A stretch of 64,000 nucleotides of DNA from Haplosporangium gracile (lineage: Eukaryota; Mortierellomycota; Mortierellomycetes; Mortierellales; Mortierellaceae): NCBI GenBank assembly GCA_015499985.1, contig JAAAUF010000009.1:34320-98319 (forward strand). The letters are read 5' to 3'. Positions 1 through 12,408 of the stretch are shown here, one piece after another. Each line of letters starts with the position of its first letter. Position 1 is the first letter of the stretch. The notes below the pieces were generated by a model. That model had not been told where the DNA came from. It worked only from the letters and a program-made list of their open reading frames with translations, and did not search any database. The translations under genes were made by a program, and so were the position numbers.

Positions 1-1515
1 CGCAAAGGCGGGAGAGGAGGAAGAGGAAGACTTGTTGGATCCACGCGGGGATTGTGATTGTGATTGAGACGCGGAGGAAAATGATACTGATCCAGGGCCT
101 GGCACGGGTGTGACCAACGATGACGACGAATGGGACCGTGAGATCACTGCCGTGTCGAAGCTTGGGCGACTACTGCTGCCACTCTTCTTCTGCTTCTGAA
201 GTGCCGCGGGAGGACCATTGTTTCCTAGTCGCGAGTTGTCGTTTGATGCGGTATCCATCGATTCCGACTTGACGCCACCAACACCAACACCACCACCACC
301 ACCACCACGGTCAAGATCCTCCACCATCTCCTTCTGGGACCTCTTCCTACTGCTGGAAAATAGTGGTGGCACCAAGCGATGCCGGACATCCGGCGAGTCC
401 TCTCCATGCTTGATCGACGCCTGTTGTTGATGTTGTTTGCCGCTAACGCTAACAGCCAACCCAATTTTAGCCGCCTTACTCTCATCCACCGCGGCACTAG
501 CAGAAGCAGTACAAGCACCTATTCCTCGAAGCTTAGAGCTAACGACATTTGGCTCAGGCCCAGGCGAAAGATCGAGAACCATCCCAGAACTGGTCGACGT
601 CAGCAGAGGCGAATGAACCGTCATCGATTTCTTGAACGCCTCTTGGAACGATCTTGCGGCATTGCGCCCAGCCGCCATCGCCATCTTGGCGTTCTTTGTC
701 GTCGGGGTATAAGGTGATGTTGAGGTCGTAGAATAGGCCGGGAATGAAGGAATCGCCAAAGTTGAAGCGCGCCGTGAAGATCGGGATCTAAATCGTCGAG
801 TTGTATAACCGGAAGCGGCGACGGGGCTGTTACTGGAGCGCCGTAGATGCGCGACCGTATCTGGATCCATCCCACTACTACTACCACCAAGAGCCAGACC
901 CAAATGCGAATGCCGCCTCCGAGTAAGGTTGTCCGCAAATGACGACCCTCCACCACTATCAGCATCTCCCAAAAGCGAGTCGACAAAGGAGAGGTGCTGT
1001 GAGAGTGGAGAGTTGGACGAGAATGGTGTTGATGTCGAGGATGAGGAGGAGGAGGAATAGGGAGTCGATCGTGATATTGAACCGGCTTGGACAGAATGGC
1101 GATAATACCGTTGTCCATCCATGTATCCTGTCGTCGTGATTGCGTCGAATTCTTGGTCTGATGATTTCACCATCCCAGAGTATAATGCTCCATTGTAGGT
1201 GTTGTCTTGACTCCTCCTCCGATCATTATATCCCATCAACTGCTCGTCTTCGTTGTTGTCAATGCGGTGTCCCGAATGAAGCGCCAGGACCGACGAATCA
1301 GAGACGGTCAGTTTTGAGGTGAGGTCGGTATGTGAGGGCAAGACGACGAGTACTCGTCCAGACGTTGTCGAAATCGATGCTGAGCTAGAAGAGGTAGAGG
1401 AATGTGCTATTGCGGTGGTTGGAGTAAAGTGTGACGACAATGAGGTGGACTGTTGATTGTTGGTTGTTGGACCGCCCTCCTCGTTGGTGTTTTGTGCGGG
1501 CACTAGAAGAAGCAT
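1..1515 (-). CDS. Ser-rich low-complexity protein, 3' end cut by window edge
   Basis: A stop-free frame runs on the minus strand from about 1515 to base 1, giving about 505 codons, and leaves the window without a stop. I do not recognise the protein. It is rich in Ser, Thr, Gly and Gln, with Ser runs, a poly-Gly/Val stretch near 285-310, an SQSQSQSP segment near the edge, and several basic patches (RRRHSH, RSRSSRR). The only part that looks helical is near 590-680 (AARSFQEAFKKSM). An ATG at 1515 begins MLLLVPAQ, but the same place holds a pyrimidine-rich tract ending in ttctag at 1503, a good splice acceptor. The true start may therefore lie in an upstream exon. Codon choice and the absence of stops over 1.5 kb support real coding; the function is unknown. 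Confidence 0.65.
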   Translation of the reverse strand, partial: MLLLVPAQNTNEEGGPTTNNQQSTSLSSHFTPTTAIAHSSTSSSSASISTTSGRVLVVLPSHTDLTSKLTVSDSSVLALHSGHRIDNNEDEQLMGYNDRRRSQDNTYNGALYSGMVKSSDQEFDAITTTGYMDGQRYYRHSVQAGSISRSTPYSSSSSSSTSTPFSSNSPLSQHLSFVDSLLGDADSGGGSSFADNLTRRRHSHLGLALGGSSSGMDPDTVAHLRRSSNSPVAASGYTTRRFRSRSSRRASTLAIPSFPAYSTTSTSPYTPTTKNAKMAMAAGRNAARSFQEAFKKSMTVHSPLLTSTSSGMVLDLSPGPEPNVVSSKLRGIGACTASASAAVDESKAAKIGLAVSVSGKQHQQQASIKHGEDSPDVRHRLVPPLFSSSRKRSQKEMVEDLDRGGGGGGVGVGGVKSESMDTASNDNSRLGNNGPPAALQKQKKSGSSSRPSFDTAVISRSHSSSSLVTPVPGPGSVSFSSASQSQSQSPRGSNKSSSSSSPAFA

Positions 1516-1875
1516 TTGAGACAACAAAAACAGGAAGAAAAAAAGGTAGAGATGGAGATGTTGCAGTAGGGATGGTTGAGAAAGACAGAGAGGAAGAGAG
1601 GACAGGAGTATCCAAGTAAGAGGATGGTGAACAAATAAACAGTGGTTGCAGAGCAAAGTTCAATTGGAGCAAAAGTGTGAAAAGCAAGAATACGAAAGGG
1701 AGATTTAAAGGGCAGCAGTAGCTACAAAAAGCAGATCGGGCAGAAACGCATAATAATAAACCTTCTGTCGTTCAATCCTGCAGAGATCGTTATTCGACGA
1801 ACGGATCGTGTAGGTGCAGGATAGCAGTGCAGACTGGAATAATCGGATGACCCAGTCAACTCGTCAGTCATCTCG

Positions 1876-1917
<42 letters not shown>

Positions 1918-2462
1918 CTCTGGTCTCCCCTTCTCTCTGCTCTCCTTGGACGATCAGTCCTTTTGCGAATGTTGGTTTAAAGCATCAACTCAACATAACG
2001 CATTTTAAACCCAGGCAATAGGCAAGAGAAGCCTGAAAAATAAGGTTTGCATGGATCGCATAATCATTTGGAAACGCGATTTTCACTCTTTCTACAATTG
2101 GTTACCTTCATTGGGCTTCTCGTTGGGGATAGATATATCATGCCAGGGGCGACCAGGAAATGATCTCATGATGAAAGGATATGATGAAAGGAGGAGAGGT
2201 ACCCCCTTTTAGTCTATCCTACCAGTTAAAGCAACAGCATCCATTGGACTCATGGTACATAAGAAATGATACGCGTTTCTTTACTTGAGAAGACATAAAA
2301 ATACATGCTAATGACACACATACACAGAAAACAAATGACAGACGGTAAAGATGGGAGGAAAGCAGTCGAGTGGGTATGTGCTGGGCTAAACAGAAAGAAA
2401 GAAAAAAAAAAAAGAGGAAGCGCAACGGATGAACAAATGCGTGAGAAAAAAAAATGAGGGCA
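1516..2462. other. Intergenic region between two minus-strand genes
   Basis: This stretch holds the 5' flank of the left-edge gene and the 3' flank of the capping-enzyme gene. It contains a 36-nt pure TC tract at 1879-1914, and A-rich runs near 2400-2455 lie just past the stop codon of the capping gene. No supportable coding exon is seen. Confidence 0.6.
1879..1914. repeat. (TC)n microsatellite
   Basis: An uninterrupted TC dinucleotide tract of 18 units lies upstream of the left-edge minus-strand gene. On the minus strand it reads as (GA)n, which could act as a promoter-proximal purine tract; that role is inference. Confidence 0.9.
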
Positions 2463-5400
2463 TCACCAATTCGGCCCGCCATGTCCATGTGGAACCTGGG
2501 AGCGGTAGTTAGGGTCATGTTCGGCAGGATGTCCACCGAGCTGTCCTTGTCGGGGAGAAGGGACTTTAGGACCGCCATTGTGGTGTGGAGGATGCATTCC
2601 ATGGTGATGTTCCTGATCGTGTATCATTTTTTCTTGAGAAGGATGCTGCTGGTGTTGCGAATGGTAGTACTGTGGAGGGCCGTGTCGATAGTCATTCTGT
2701 TGTACTTGCTGCTGTTGCTGATGCTGCTGCTGTTGCTGGTGTTGTTGCTGTTGCTGGTGATGTGCGCCATACTGAGGATGGGAAGGATGCAGTCGCTGTG
2801 AAGGATGCTGAGGACGAGGTGAATGCGATGGAGGGACATGCTGCGCTTGCATTGTCTGTTGCGATCCATGCTCAAGAGGCAAGTGAGACATCGATCCTCG
2901 TCCTGCACTTGCAGGTCGCATGTGCTCTTCGCTCTGAAGGTGTTCAGCACTCACAGACGATCTTATGGGTCCGCCGCCAGGGTGAGGACGGTAAGATGGA
3001 TCATGCGGTCCTGCAGACGGATGGTATGGTGGTCCATGAGACGCCGAGTGCCGCTCCTGCGCGGATGAAGGATGGGGCGATTGAGAACCAAATCCAGTCG
3101 AACGACTTGAGCCATACTGGGGATCCTGTTCGTAATAGCCTTGGCTAGGGTGGCCTGAGGCAAGATCCTGCTGGCTCGCTCGAAACTGTAACCCTCCTTG
3201 CGATTGCTTATACAGACCCGGCGCAGGCTCTTCATGGACATTCTCCTGCTCCTGATGACGACCTGCATGCGAATGCTGAAGATGCTGATGTTGAAGTTGC
3301 TGCTGGTGGAGTTGGTGCTGGTGATGTTGCTGCTGCTGGTGATGGGGATGGACGTTTTGAGGGACATTCTGTCTCTGGTCATATCCGCCTGGAACACCAC
3401 CTGGAGGCGGTGGTCCGTACGGTCCTGACTGCTGCTCAGCCGCAACCTTCTTCCTCGAAGCCGTGCTTGGGTTAGCCTGTGGCTGCTGTTGAGGGGACGG
3501 CTGGTAAGGAGGCTGATGCTGCGAGGGTGGACCAGGCCGAGGTTGTCCAGGCACTGCAGCAGGTGGGAGCTGAGGATAGCCACGTGGGTATTGTTCCACC
3601 ACTGGACTAGAGCCATGTGGTGGACCTGCCTTGTTCCGAACATTCGGGTGAGCGGGTCCCGGTGGCTGAACCTGTTCTGGTCCTTGTCCTGGTCCTGTTT
3701 TTGAAACTGATGAGTGCCTCGAGTGAGAAAGTCGTTCGGGTTTCGGTCGAGCGCCCTCCATCAAACCTCCATGACCAGGAGCGGCGTATTGATCTGGGTG
3801 AGGGGGCCTACCCATTGATGGTCCATGCTGAGACATGTCGGACCCTGAGAAATGGTGATTGGGTTGTTGATGTACGACTACTGGACCCTCGCCACCTACC
3901 CGCCTCCCTCCGGCTGGCGGCGGACCTGCCGATGACTGGGGCTGACCCTGCATGGCCATTGGTTGCTGTGGTGGATGTTGCTGATTCGAACCTTGCTGTG
4001 ACCATCTGTCCCCTGGGAAAGGAGGTCTTTGCTGTGAGACATGTGGAGGTGGTCGTGCCTGAGGGTGCAGCTGGGATTGTCGTATGTGATACTCATATTC
4101 TTCTGGAGTGCCGTTGAACGCCGGGTCCTGACTAGTCATGTCCTGAGATAGCTTTTGTTTCTTGGATAGTTGACGACGCGTCGGATTGGCCGCCATCATG
4201 GAGGGAGGCGCGCGAGGTGCCATTTGCGCTTCCTGATGATCCCGCATAGGATAGTCGTTGGCCATGTGAGGCTGGTCGGGATAAGCCACGTGGTGCGCAT
4301 GCACTCGCTGGACAGATTCCCTTGCCGTTAGGGTTCGTCGACTCCAATCGGGTGCTTCGGGACTTTGGGGGCGCTCCACTGGATCTTCGCCATGGCGATC
4401 ACCCTCTGGGCTGGTCGGGTCGTCATTCAAGATGAACTGCAGTCGCGCTTTGGATTCTTTGACTGGCGGAGCCTCCTTGACAGCCGATGAGCCGTTGCTA
4501 CTGTTATTGTTGTGCTTCATCCACGAATCATCCATCTCCTGACGTGCTCCTGTTGGCGATGGGCGTTGCTGTCCTTGCGAGAATTGACCGTTCTGTCGAT
4601 ACTTAACACCAGACTGGCCGAGGGGTGGGACTTGAGGCGATGGGACTACCTCTGTCGGCAAGGGTCCTTGAGGTGGCCAGCCAATAGCTTGCGGCGTAAT
4701 AATGGCAGTGACTACGGGTTTAAAAAAAATCCCAATATCAGAATGGGAACGGCGATGTTTCGGATCACCATGCTGGCCCAAATCTAGACGCTTACTGTGA
4801 GGTTGGCCATAGCGACCGTCCGGCATAGCTTGCTGTTGAGAAACGCCTGGATCGAATCGAGAAGGGCTTGCAGGCCGGGATTGCTGAAAACGATGATCCA
4901 TCGAATTGATCCTCCTGTGTTGGCGGGGAGTGTCCTCTGCACGCAACATATCCATCTGCTCTCTAGAGTCAGGACAAGCTCCTCGTGGAAGCTGATCTCT
5001 GTAAACGTGGTCCTTGGGGACTTGTCCTCCTGTCGGGTCAATCTGTTCAATAGGCACAGGCTGCTGCTCTGGTCGATGTTGAGGTTTCACGTTGACTGGA
5101 GGAGTTTGCGCTGAATCCCCACGAGGACCAGATCGGGACTGTCGAGTTGCATAGGCAAGGCGCTGCTGCTGTTCCTGAGGTGATGACCCGACTCGCTGGC
5201 TAAGTTGACTCTGGCTTCGTAAGGCTGGACTGTCTGGATTCGACTGCCTGCCCTGTTGCTGGTTGATCTGCCGAATAGGTTGCGCACGTCGGTCCTGAGC
5301 CGGGGGTTCGATTATTTCCCGCGTCCGTTGCTTTGCTGACTTGTCTTTCTTAGTCCTAGATGACTCCTTGAACTTCTCGATGTCCTCTAACAATCTCTTT

Positions 5401-8400
5401 TCCTTGGAAGTCTGAAACTCGAGCTGCCTCTCGAGCTTCGAAGATGCAGCAGCTCTGGCTATGGCCATGGCTCTAGCCTTCTCCTGATCTCCTGAAATAT
5501 CATACGCGCCTTGCGCTGCCATGACGAATGCCGGGGTTGGAGACGGGTAGAGGGATTGAGTGGACGTTGGCATTGATGCAGTTCTAGATTCCGCCTTAAC
5601 GATAGTTTCCCTCATTGAATCGTCGACTGTCGGCCTGCGTTGTGGTGGCGGTCCGCCACGGGACGTGTCGGTTACGTGTCCTTGTTCAATCTTGGGCGCG
5701 ACATCCTCCATTTCTACATCCTCCTTCAACCCAGTGGCATTAGACCCACCAAGTGGTCGAGATGCTGGTTCGTCCGTTTCATCCTTGACTTCGGTCATAG
5801 CGACGTCATCTCGATCAACAGGACCTTGGAATCGATAAGGTGGCACCTCATGCGCCAAGCTGGAGGCTTTAAGAGCCCTTGATCCAGACGTTTGTTGGGG
5901 GCGGGCCCAAAGTTGCTGGTGGTCGCCGGGTTCTATTGTCGTACCTGGACTAGCGAGTGGCGAGAGCAATGGCGAGCCACGTTCTGCTCCATCAGGAGGG
6001 AACGACGACATGTTCATGGACTTGGGGGAAAGTGTCGAGGCAAGATTGAGTGAGCCAATTCCTGTCGTTACAGCTTCTGACTTCGGTGACGGCTGCATGG
6101 CGTCGGAAAGCTTGCGACGTTGGGCAAGCGAATCATCCGGGCGATCCCCTGCCGATGAAGACGAAGCGACTGTCCGTTTCCCCAAGACAGGGGAGGGTTT
6201 GCTGGGATTGATATCTGACACCGATGGATTGCGTATAGGCTTGACGGTTGGAGATGTTATGGGAGGAATTGCTCCTGCTATATCGCTCGCCTGCGCGGTA
6301 GATTTCGTCTCAGTTCCAATCTCTTGTGCCGTCTTTTCGTTCGTATCTCGGTGTTGAGTGTTGGGCAAAGCAATATTGGCCAACGCAGTGTTGGGTACTG
6401 CAATGGCGAAATTGGGCAAGGCGATGTTGGGATGAGCAAAGGACACCGATGTTGGTAGCGAAGGCGTTCCCCCAGAGCGTGAAGTTTCAGCAATCGTGGG
6501 TGTTTGCGCAGGGGTCGGTGTCTGTGGTGTTTGGGGCGGCCGATCCTGTACGGATGATGTCGATGTGTTGGAAGACGCTGTATTCATGCTTGTAGAGCCT
6601 TTTGACTCCTGTGATTTCGCCAATGCATTTGTCGTTGCTGAGGCGGCATCCTTGGCTCCTTCCACCGACACAACTGAACTCTTCCTTGACGATGGTCCCG
6701 GCCGTTGCGGCGTATCCAAGCTCGAGGAATCTCTACTGTCTCGTCGTTCAAACCCCAGCTTCACAGCCTTTTCGCCCAGCGGTGCTCTCGGAACAGGCGC
6801 GACGGTCATCCAAGACTTGATGGGCTGCAAGTGAGACTGCACCTGGGAGAGCTTGAGCGAATTCCTTGTAACGTTCGTTGGGGATGTGGTAACGGTTGCA
6901 GAGGAGCTTGAAGCGGCTGTCGTAGTTGTCGCAGCTGTTGAAGCTGGAGTAGTTGTCGCAGTTGGAGGGGTTATCGCAGTTGGAGGGGTTGATGCCGTTG
7001 TCGCTATCGTGGTTGCCGTTGTCGCCGTTATTGTAGTTGAAGTTGTTGTTGCGGTAGAGGCAGTTGCCGCGGTTGAAGAAGCTGTAGCTGCAGCGGTGGC
7101 CATTGAGACAGTAGAGGCAGTTGCTGTGTCTGCCGTAGTTGCAGGTTGAGATGTCGGGGACGTTGATTTTCCTTCAGAATTCAGTGCAAATTGTACTGGG
7201 GTGGAGGAAGCTGAAGAAGGGCTCGAAGTTTGTTGTTCTTGGTCCGAGTTCTTGGCGCCTGCGCCAGGTGGGTTCGGAGAGCACGGCTGAGACTGGTCCA
7301 TCGATGACTGTCGCGGTTGGTATGGTGGAGGCTTGGGTGGCAATGGGTGAGAAAACGTTCCCGAGATGCTGGTAGGAAGTGAATTCAATGAACCATGCTC
7401 ATCCATAGATGCTTTGCGCTCCCGATCTCTCCTGGAAAAATATCCTTGTGAACTAGAATGAGACGCCACTGAAGGGGATTGGAGGTAAAGCGAGCTGATA
7501 GCAGGAGTAAGAAGTGGTGCTTGGCTGTCGGCGTGGCTAATATGTGCAGTCGTGAAATATCAGAGCGAGGATTAGTAAAGTCGTCGTGAAATGATTGCTG
7601 GCAAACATACGCTTATCAATTCCTTGTTTTACCTGGAAGTGCTGTTGGAGATCGAGAGAGGACGCATTGGAGGGCGCTGACTCGGCGCTGACGAATGCGC
7701 GTTTGATCCATTAGAAGACACTCCCGCCTCTCTTGCCTTCCACTGTCTCCGAATATGGTCGATACTCGCTTCCAACTAGGAAGCAATGCAGTCAGAATTG
7801 AAGAATACTGTTAATGGCCTGTTCAATTTGAAACACGACATATCTCTGTTGACCTTTCAGAATTGGCATTGAAATGACATACCTGCTCCTTTGTTACAAG
7901 AGTCTCCAAATTCTTAACAAGTGCCAGGACAGTACTCTCCTCGTCGACATCCTTTTTGTCTTCCCGTATGCGATTAAAGCGCCAGCCGCCTGTCCGCGTT
8001 TCAAGTCCGTAGCCCTTCTCAAACATCTGTGTCTGCCATTGTGCATCCCACCTACAGTTGAAAAATGAGGACGCATTAGATGTGTTCATTCGAACAGTTC
8101 GAATCTGATAAACAAGACCATGACGATTTCAGGAGAGTGCGTTGACGCTTACCAAAACTCCGCAATCCTTCCATCGGGAGACGTCGTATGCCATCTACAT
8201 GTCCATCAAATACAAATGTAGTTAGTTTAAAAGTCGTTTATGACTGAAAGTGAGTGAACGATGGTTCGGACCGAAACACTTACTCGGCTGCCTGGACGGA
8301 ATCTGGGGTAACATAGTCGTAGAACTTGCTACTTGGACCTTGCTTGACGTGAATGCAGTATAGTGGTTTTCGCTCCTTGCTCAATGTGACCTTGATTTGA

Positions 8401-10269
8401 AATTGCGCCGTCGTGTGTGATTTCCACTTGAGCCTATTCGACATTTTGTGAGGAAATGCCAATAGTTGTTAGAGAAGTGCACTGACATCCTGCCCAGGCA
8501 AAAGAACCCTTGAGTTCAAAACTATTTCGGTATTGTGTCTCTTACAACTTCGGACTTGCTCCTGAGATGTACGGTTGCTTGACTGGCACAAAGATTAAAC
8601 CTTCAGCTCCCTGTTTTTGCTTCCTGCTTCCTGAAAGGATAATATTCAGACCGTACGACCTCTGCATCGTTTTACGCTCGATTCTATGCAACAAAAGAAG
8701 GTCAGCGTTAGTAAAAAGGGAATAAATGTTTGTGCATGAGCTACATCTCATGATATCAATTTTGTAGATCGTTTTCTTACGTGAATGGCTCTTTCGCTTT
8801 GACATCGCTTGGCTTGCTGGCATGCACACCCAAAATATCCTGGTCCAACATCTATGCATCCCCAATTAACAAAATAAATAAGGATTAATAACACAAATCA
8901 TATCATTCTTTGACAACAGACGTGCACAGAGCAATAAGCAACTGGACTTACACCCAGCCGCGAGCTATATGACCTTTGGGTGACATCTACTCCATTCAGA
9001 ATCATTAAATCAAACACCAAAAACCGAAGTGTTGTCTATGACGCCGTATAAAAGTACAAAGTATAAAAGTTATGTCAGTTCCTGAAGTAGACGCTAATAC
9101 AAGTTCATTTGCTCGTAAATTGATAAGTTTTCATGTTGTACCTTGTGCCCGTCGTGCTCGGTCACCATTTCCCCGTCTAACAGAGTTTCATTTTGATATT
9201 TCGTTGGGTTGTCGCGGAGAGGGAGGAGGAGATGAGGGACAAATGAAATCTCGTTGTGTCGGTCAATCTAATTGAAAAATAATTTGCAAACAAAAGAAGT
9301 GTTACATGGGTTCCTCTAGTTAGTTCCTAAGCTGTAGTAGTTTTTCAGTAATAATTGGTGAAGCAATAGGTTGTGTGTCCTTGGGGTACGAAAATCATAC
9401 CAGAAAGCAGGCGGGGCCCTTGGGAGTGTTTGTGCTCAGCAGCATACATCGCACACTTGCGAACTTCTCTGTGACAAAATATTCCTCGCTCGTCAGTTGT
9501 TGCATGTGAGATTGTTCGAAATCGACCGGATATGAACCAGGGAACCTGTTCGTAAAAAGCCATAAATAGTCAAAGAGGTGTTAGCCAATGCTGAATTGAT
9601 GTGTCAAATGGTTCAAGGGCAGCCCAACCACCTCCTCCGCTCCTGTTCCGACTCTTTTCGAGTTCCATGCTGTGCAAAAAAAAAAAATGCATTGAAAATC
9701 ACAGCGTGTCTGCGTGTGATGGAGGGCGAATTTTGCAGAGGTCCGCTGTCCCATTTATTCCGAGTCCTTATCCAGCTGCCACTGACATGTTGACCTAATA
9801 TTATCTCCTTTATGGCATAATCTTCATATAGTTGGATACCACGGTGCCTTGCGTCCAATTATTCATTGCACGTCGTCTCTGTTGAAATCTCATCCTGATG
9901 ACAGTTGTTGCGTGCTCCGAGTTCTGGTGAATCCTGCACTTCATTAACTTAACGATATTTGGTGAAAGAGCGGTCATTGAACGCCTCTGCATGAGTATTG
10001 AACGGATCTAGACTGGTGCATAGTCCTAGCTAAAGTCCTGAAGTCAAGTTCTCTTGTCCGTGAACGCACGAGTATCCTGTCGACGCACCATCTCCGCTAA
10101 AGACAAAAAAAAAAAAGAACATGAAATATATCTAGCAAACCTACCCTTCTGCTTTTGAGTGAAGAAGGGTCCTGATCCTTGACTGCAGAACCTTGTGAAA
10201 ACCTGGGTCAATCGGCATGCCGAATTCGAACGGCATTTGAGGTGTCGTGGAGCGTGGCGTCATGCTCAT
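2463..10269 (-). CDS. mRNA capping enzyme (guanylyltransferase) domain fused to ~1,690-residue disordered tail
   Basis: Eleven exons join in phase: 10145-10269, 9401-9545, 9142-9267, 8952-9035, 8781-8851, 8546-8683, 8284-8433, 8153-8194, 7883-8051, 7633-7775, 2463-7536, giving 2,088 residues. Guanylyltransferases transfer GMP to the 5' end of nuclear pre-mRNA. The family signatures are visible: FPGSYPV (43-49), IDR (91-93), TLLDGEM (118-124), FLVFDL (137-142), GLIFVP (212-217), LLKWK (230-234), SPDGRI (285-290) and RIREDK (321-326). The yeast Ceg1 family is usually about 400-460 residues. Here residues ~399-2088 are an added Ser/Pro/Gln/Thr-rich tail with an Ala/Thr repeat (~530-617), one charged helical stretch (~1075-1145) and poly-Gln/His near 1990. 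Motif I, normally KxDG, reads KFAS (K69), and motif IV has E instead of D before GLIF, so activity is doubtful. Intron 1 (599 nt) is long for this window. Confidence 0.85.
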
Positions 10270-12408
10270 GGCTTTCGAGATGTAGTGGTGTGGTGACGCG
10301 AGTTATGAGCTAAACAGAGGTGCGAGTATATTCATGAACGTTGCTGTCCTTGGCGCGATCGATTGAACTTTGGTTTGATTCTAGGAAAGTGAACGAGAGA
10401 ACAAGTATAATGAAAATCAAAAAAAAGTGAAAACGATCGGTCAGCGCGACGGGTGTGATTTGAAGGCGGGTTGGTTTGCCACAACAGGAGCTGTATGTTG
10501 CGATGGCAAAGGGAAAGAAAGGCGTGGACAGTAGTGGCAGTGACGATGCAGAAGCGGAACGAGGCGCAAGCAAAGGCTAGGGTGAGTTTCCTGGTAGCGA
10601 TTGCGAGGCTATTGTTCTCGGTGCTGTTGGTTGCTGTTGAAGTGAAAACACATACGAATCGAGTTTCGGCGCAGGAGGATAAGAAGGAGGCCACGTCAAG
10701 GCGGGAGGGCGTGTCAGAACGGTGAAGTTGTTGTTATTATTGGAAGTGTGGGGCGAGGCGATAAGTGAAAGGAAAGCAATGAGTGGTTAAATTAACGAGT
10801 GAGTGAAGAGTGAGAGGGAGAGGGAGAGTGGATGGATGCGAAAAAAGAGCAAGGAAATCAACCAACGAAGGGTGAAAAAGAGTCAGAGCGAGAATTTGTA
10901 ATTGGAAAAATAGACGAAAAGCGAGAACGTCTTTTCAGCCAGTCAGGGTGGGTCACGAATCACCATTGCAAATACATAGGTCGAATTGAAGGCGGGGATC
11001 GGACGACAATATAAAAGGGGGACTCTTTTTTTTTCTTTTTCTTCACTCCCTCTTCTTTATTATTTTATCAACCGAACAAACACTGGAGTGGAAGTGCACC
11101 GGGTGTCCACTAGCTTAAATCTAGAACAGAACCTTGCTATGGACAGAGAGCATAAACAGCACAACTAACTATTTGTTATCCTTGTCTTTTTGTCAACAAC
11201 ATGATGTATCAACAATAGCAACAATAACTCCATCAATCGATTAATCCACTGTGTTGTTATTTTTGTTGTTCGTTCGTGTCACCCTCTCCCATTCACTCTC
11301 TGTCATTTGTAAATCGCTTCTGCGTGAAAAAAAATAAATAAATAGTATAAATATCAGCTACGGAGACAGATAGTAAGGGTCGCAACCACAAAATATTGGT
11401 TCCTCGAGACAATATGAACGAGGTTTGGAGAAAGAAAAGAGATCGGTAGGGGAGAGAGATATAGTTGAGGTGAATGCAATAGCTGATGGCGCATAAGAAA
11501 TGCTAGGAAGAGACTGATAGACTGTTCAACTGATCGCGCCTGAATATCGAGCCGTTAACGTGAACTGATCGCACGAGATATCTATGCCCCCATTATTTCA
11601 CAGTCCTATGTGTCGAATATCCTAGGTACTAGGGCATCATCAGTCCCATACACTACCCTTTTTCCACAACCGCGTGTCCTAGGTATCTAGCCTTTGCGCC
11701 GCACAGACATAAAGAGCTGAACAAGCTTAAGCCAAATGGATATAGTTGTCTTTTTTTGTTGCCTTCATCATAGCCATTGTTCTCTTCACCTTCTCTTTAC
11801 TATGGTACACCCTGTCTACCCAGCCTCTTTCTATTGTTCTGTAGATGGACGCTTTCACTGATCCTTTTTGTCTCCTCCCCCGCCCCTACTTTGTTGTCGT
11901 TCTATTGTCTTTTTGGACAACATCAAGAACAAAGAATAAGCGAGCAAGCGAGACCTAGCCATGCTGAGCGACTCCTCCCTGTTCCGTTTCTAATCTTTTC
12001 TGGCCCCTGAAAAAAACCAATTAGAAACAAAAGGCCTGTTGTTCGTTCTCCATCTCCGAGCAAAGTTGGCTGCCAGGTGGTCAGATGGAGACATTTCAAT
12101 GCCGTCATCTCAAGACTTTGTTTGATTCAGTCGCACACATTTCAAACTAAGAAGAAGAAACAAAATTCAACATCGATGTCATGGTGCATCTTTCCCTTCG
12201 GTCCGTCTTTCCTCCTCTTTTTCATTTTCTATATCTACTTCCCTTCTTTGTTTTCATTTCCAACCTTTTCTTTTCTTCTCCACTTTTCATCTTCCTCTTC
12301 TCTCTCATCATCCATCCATCCTCCCTTCTTTCATAATCCTCTTATCCCTCCTCCTCCTCTCTCCTTTTGTTTCATTTCCTACCCCTCCCCATCAAAATAC
12401 CCTAAGAA
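10270..12408. other. Divergent intergenic region, capping gene / secreted protein gene
   Basis: About 2.1 kb separates the capping-enzyme start (minus) from the secreted-protein start (plus). It is rich in A/G runs on the left and C/T runs on the right; 12200-12400 is strongly pyrimidine-rich, as often found just upstream of fungal start codons. A TATAAAAG box lies at 11010-11017 with no coding gene directly after it. I see no convincing exon. Confidence 0.6.
11010..11017 (+). promoter_or_regulatory. TATA-like box TATAAAAG
   Basis: A consensus TATAAAAG followed by GGGG and a T-rich run lies about 1.4 kb upstream of the next plus-strand start codon (12409). It could drive a transcript with a long leader or a noncoding RNA, or it may be chance. 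Confidence 0.3.

Noticed and set aside
1385..1687. 100-codon minus-strand frame beginning MLFTLLLQLNF
   Set aside because: It overlaps the Ser-rich frame in another register, is made of translated CT-rich sequence, and is best read as intron or leader.
2585..4117. Plus-strand open frames of 166-187 codons opposite the long capping-enzyme exon
   Set aside because: They are antisense readings of Gln/Pro/His-rich codons. The minus strand is a single 5-kb in-phase exon.
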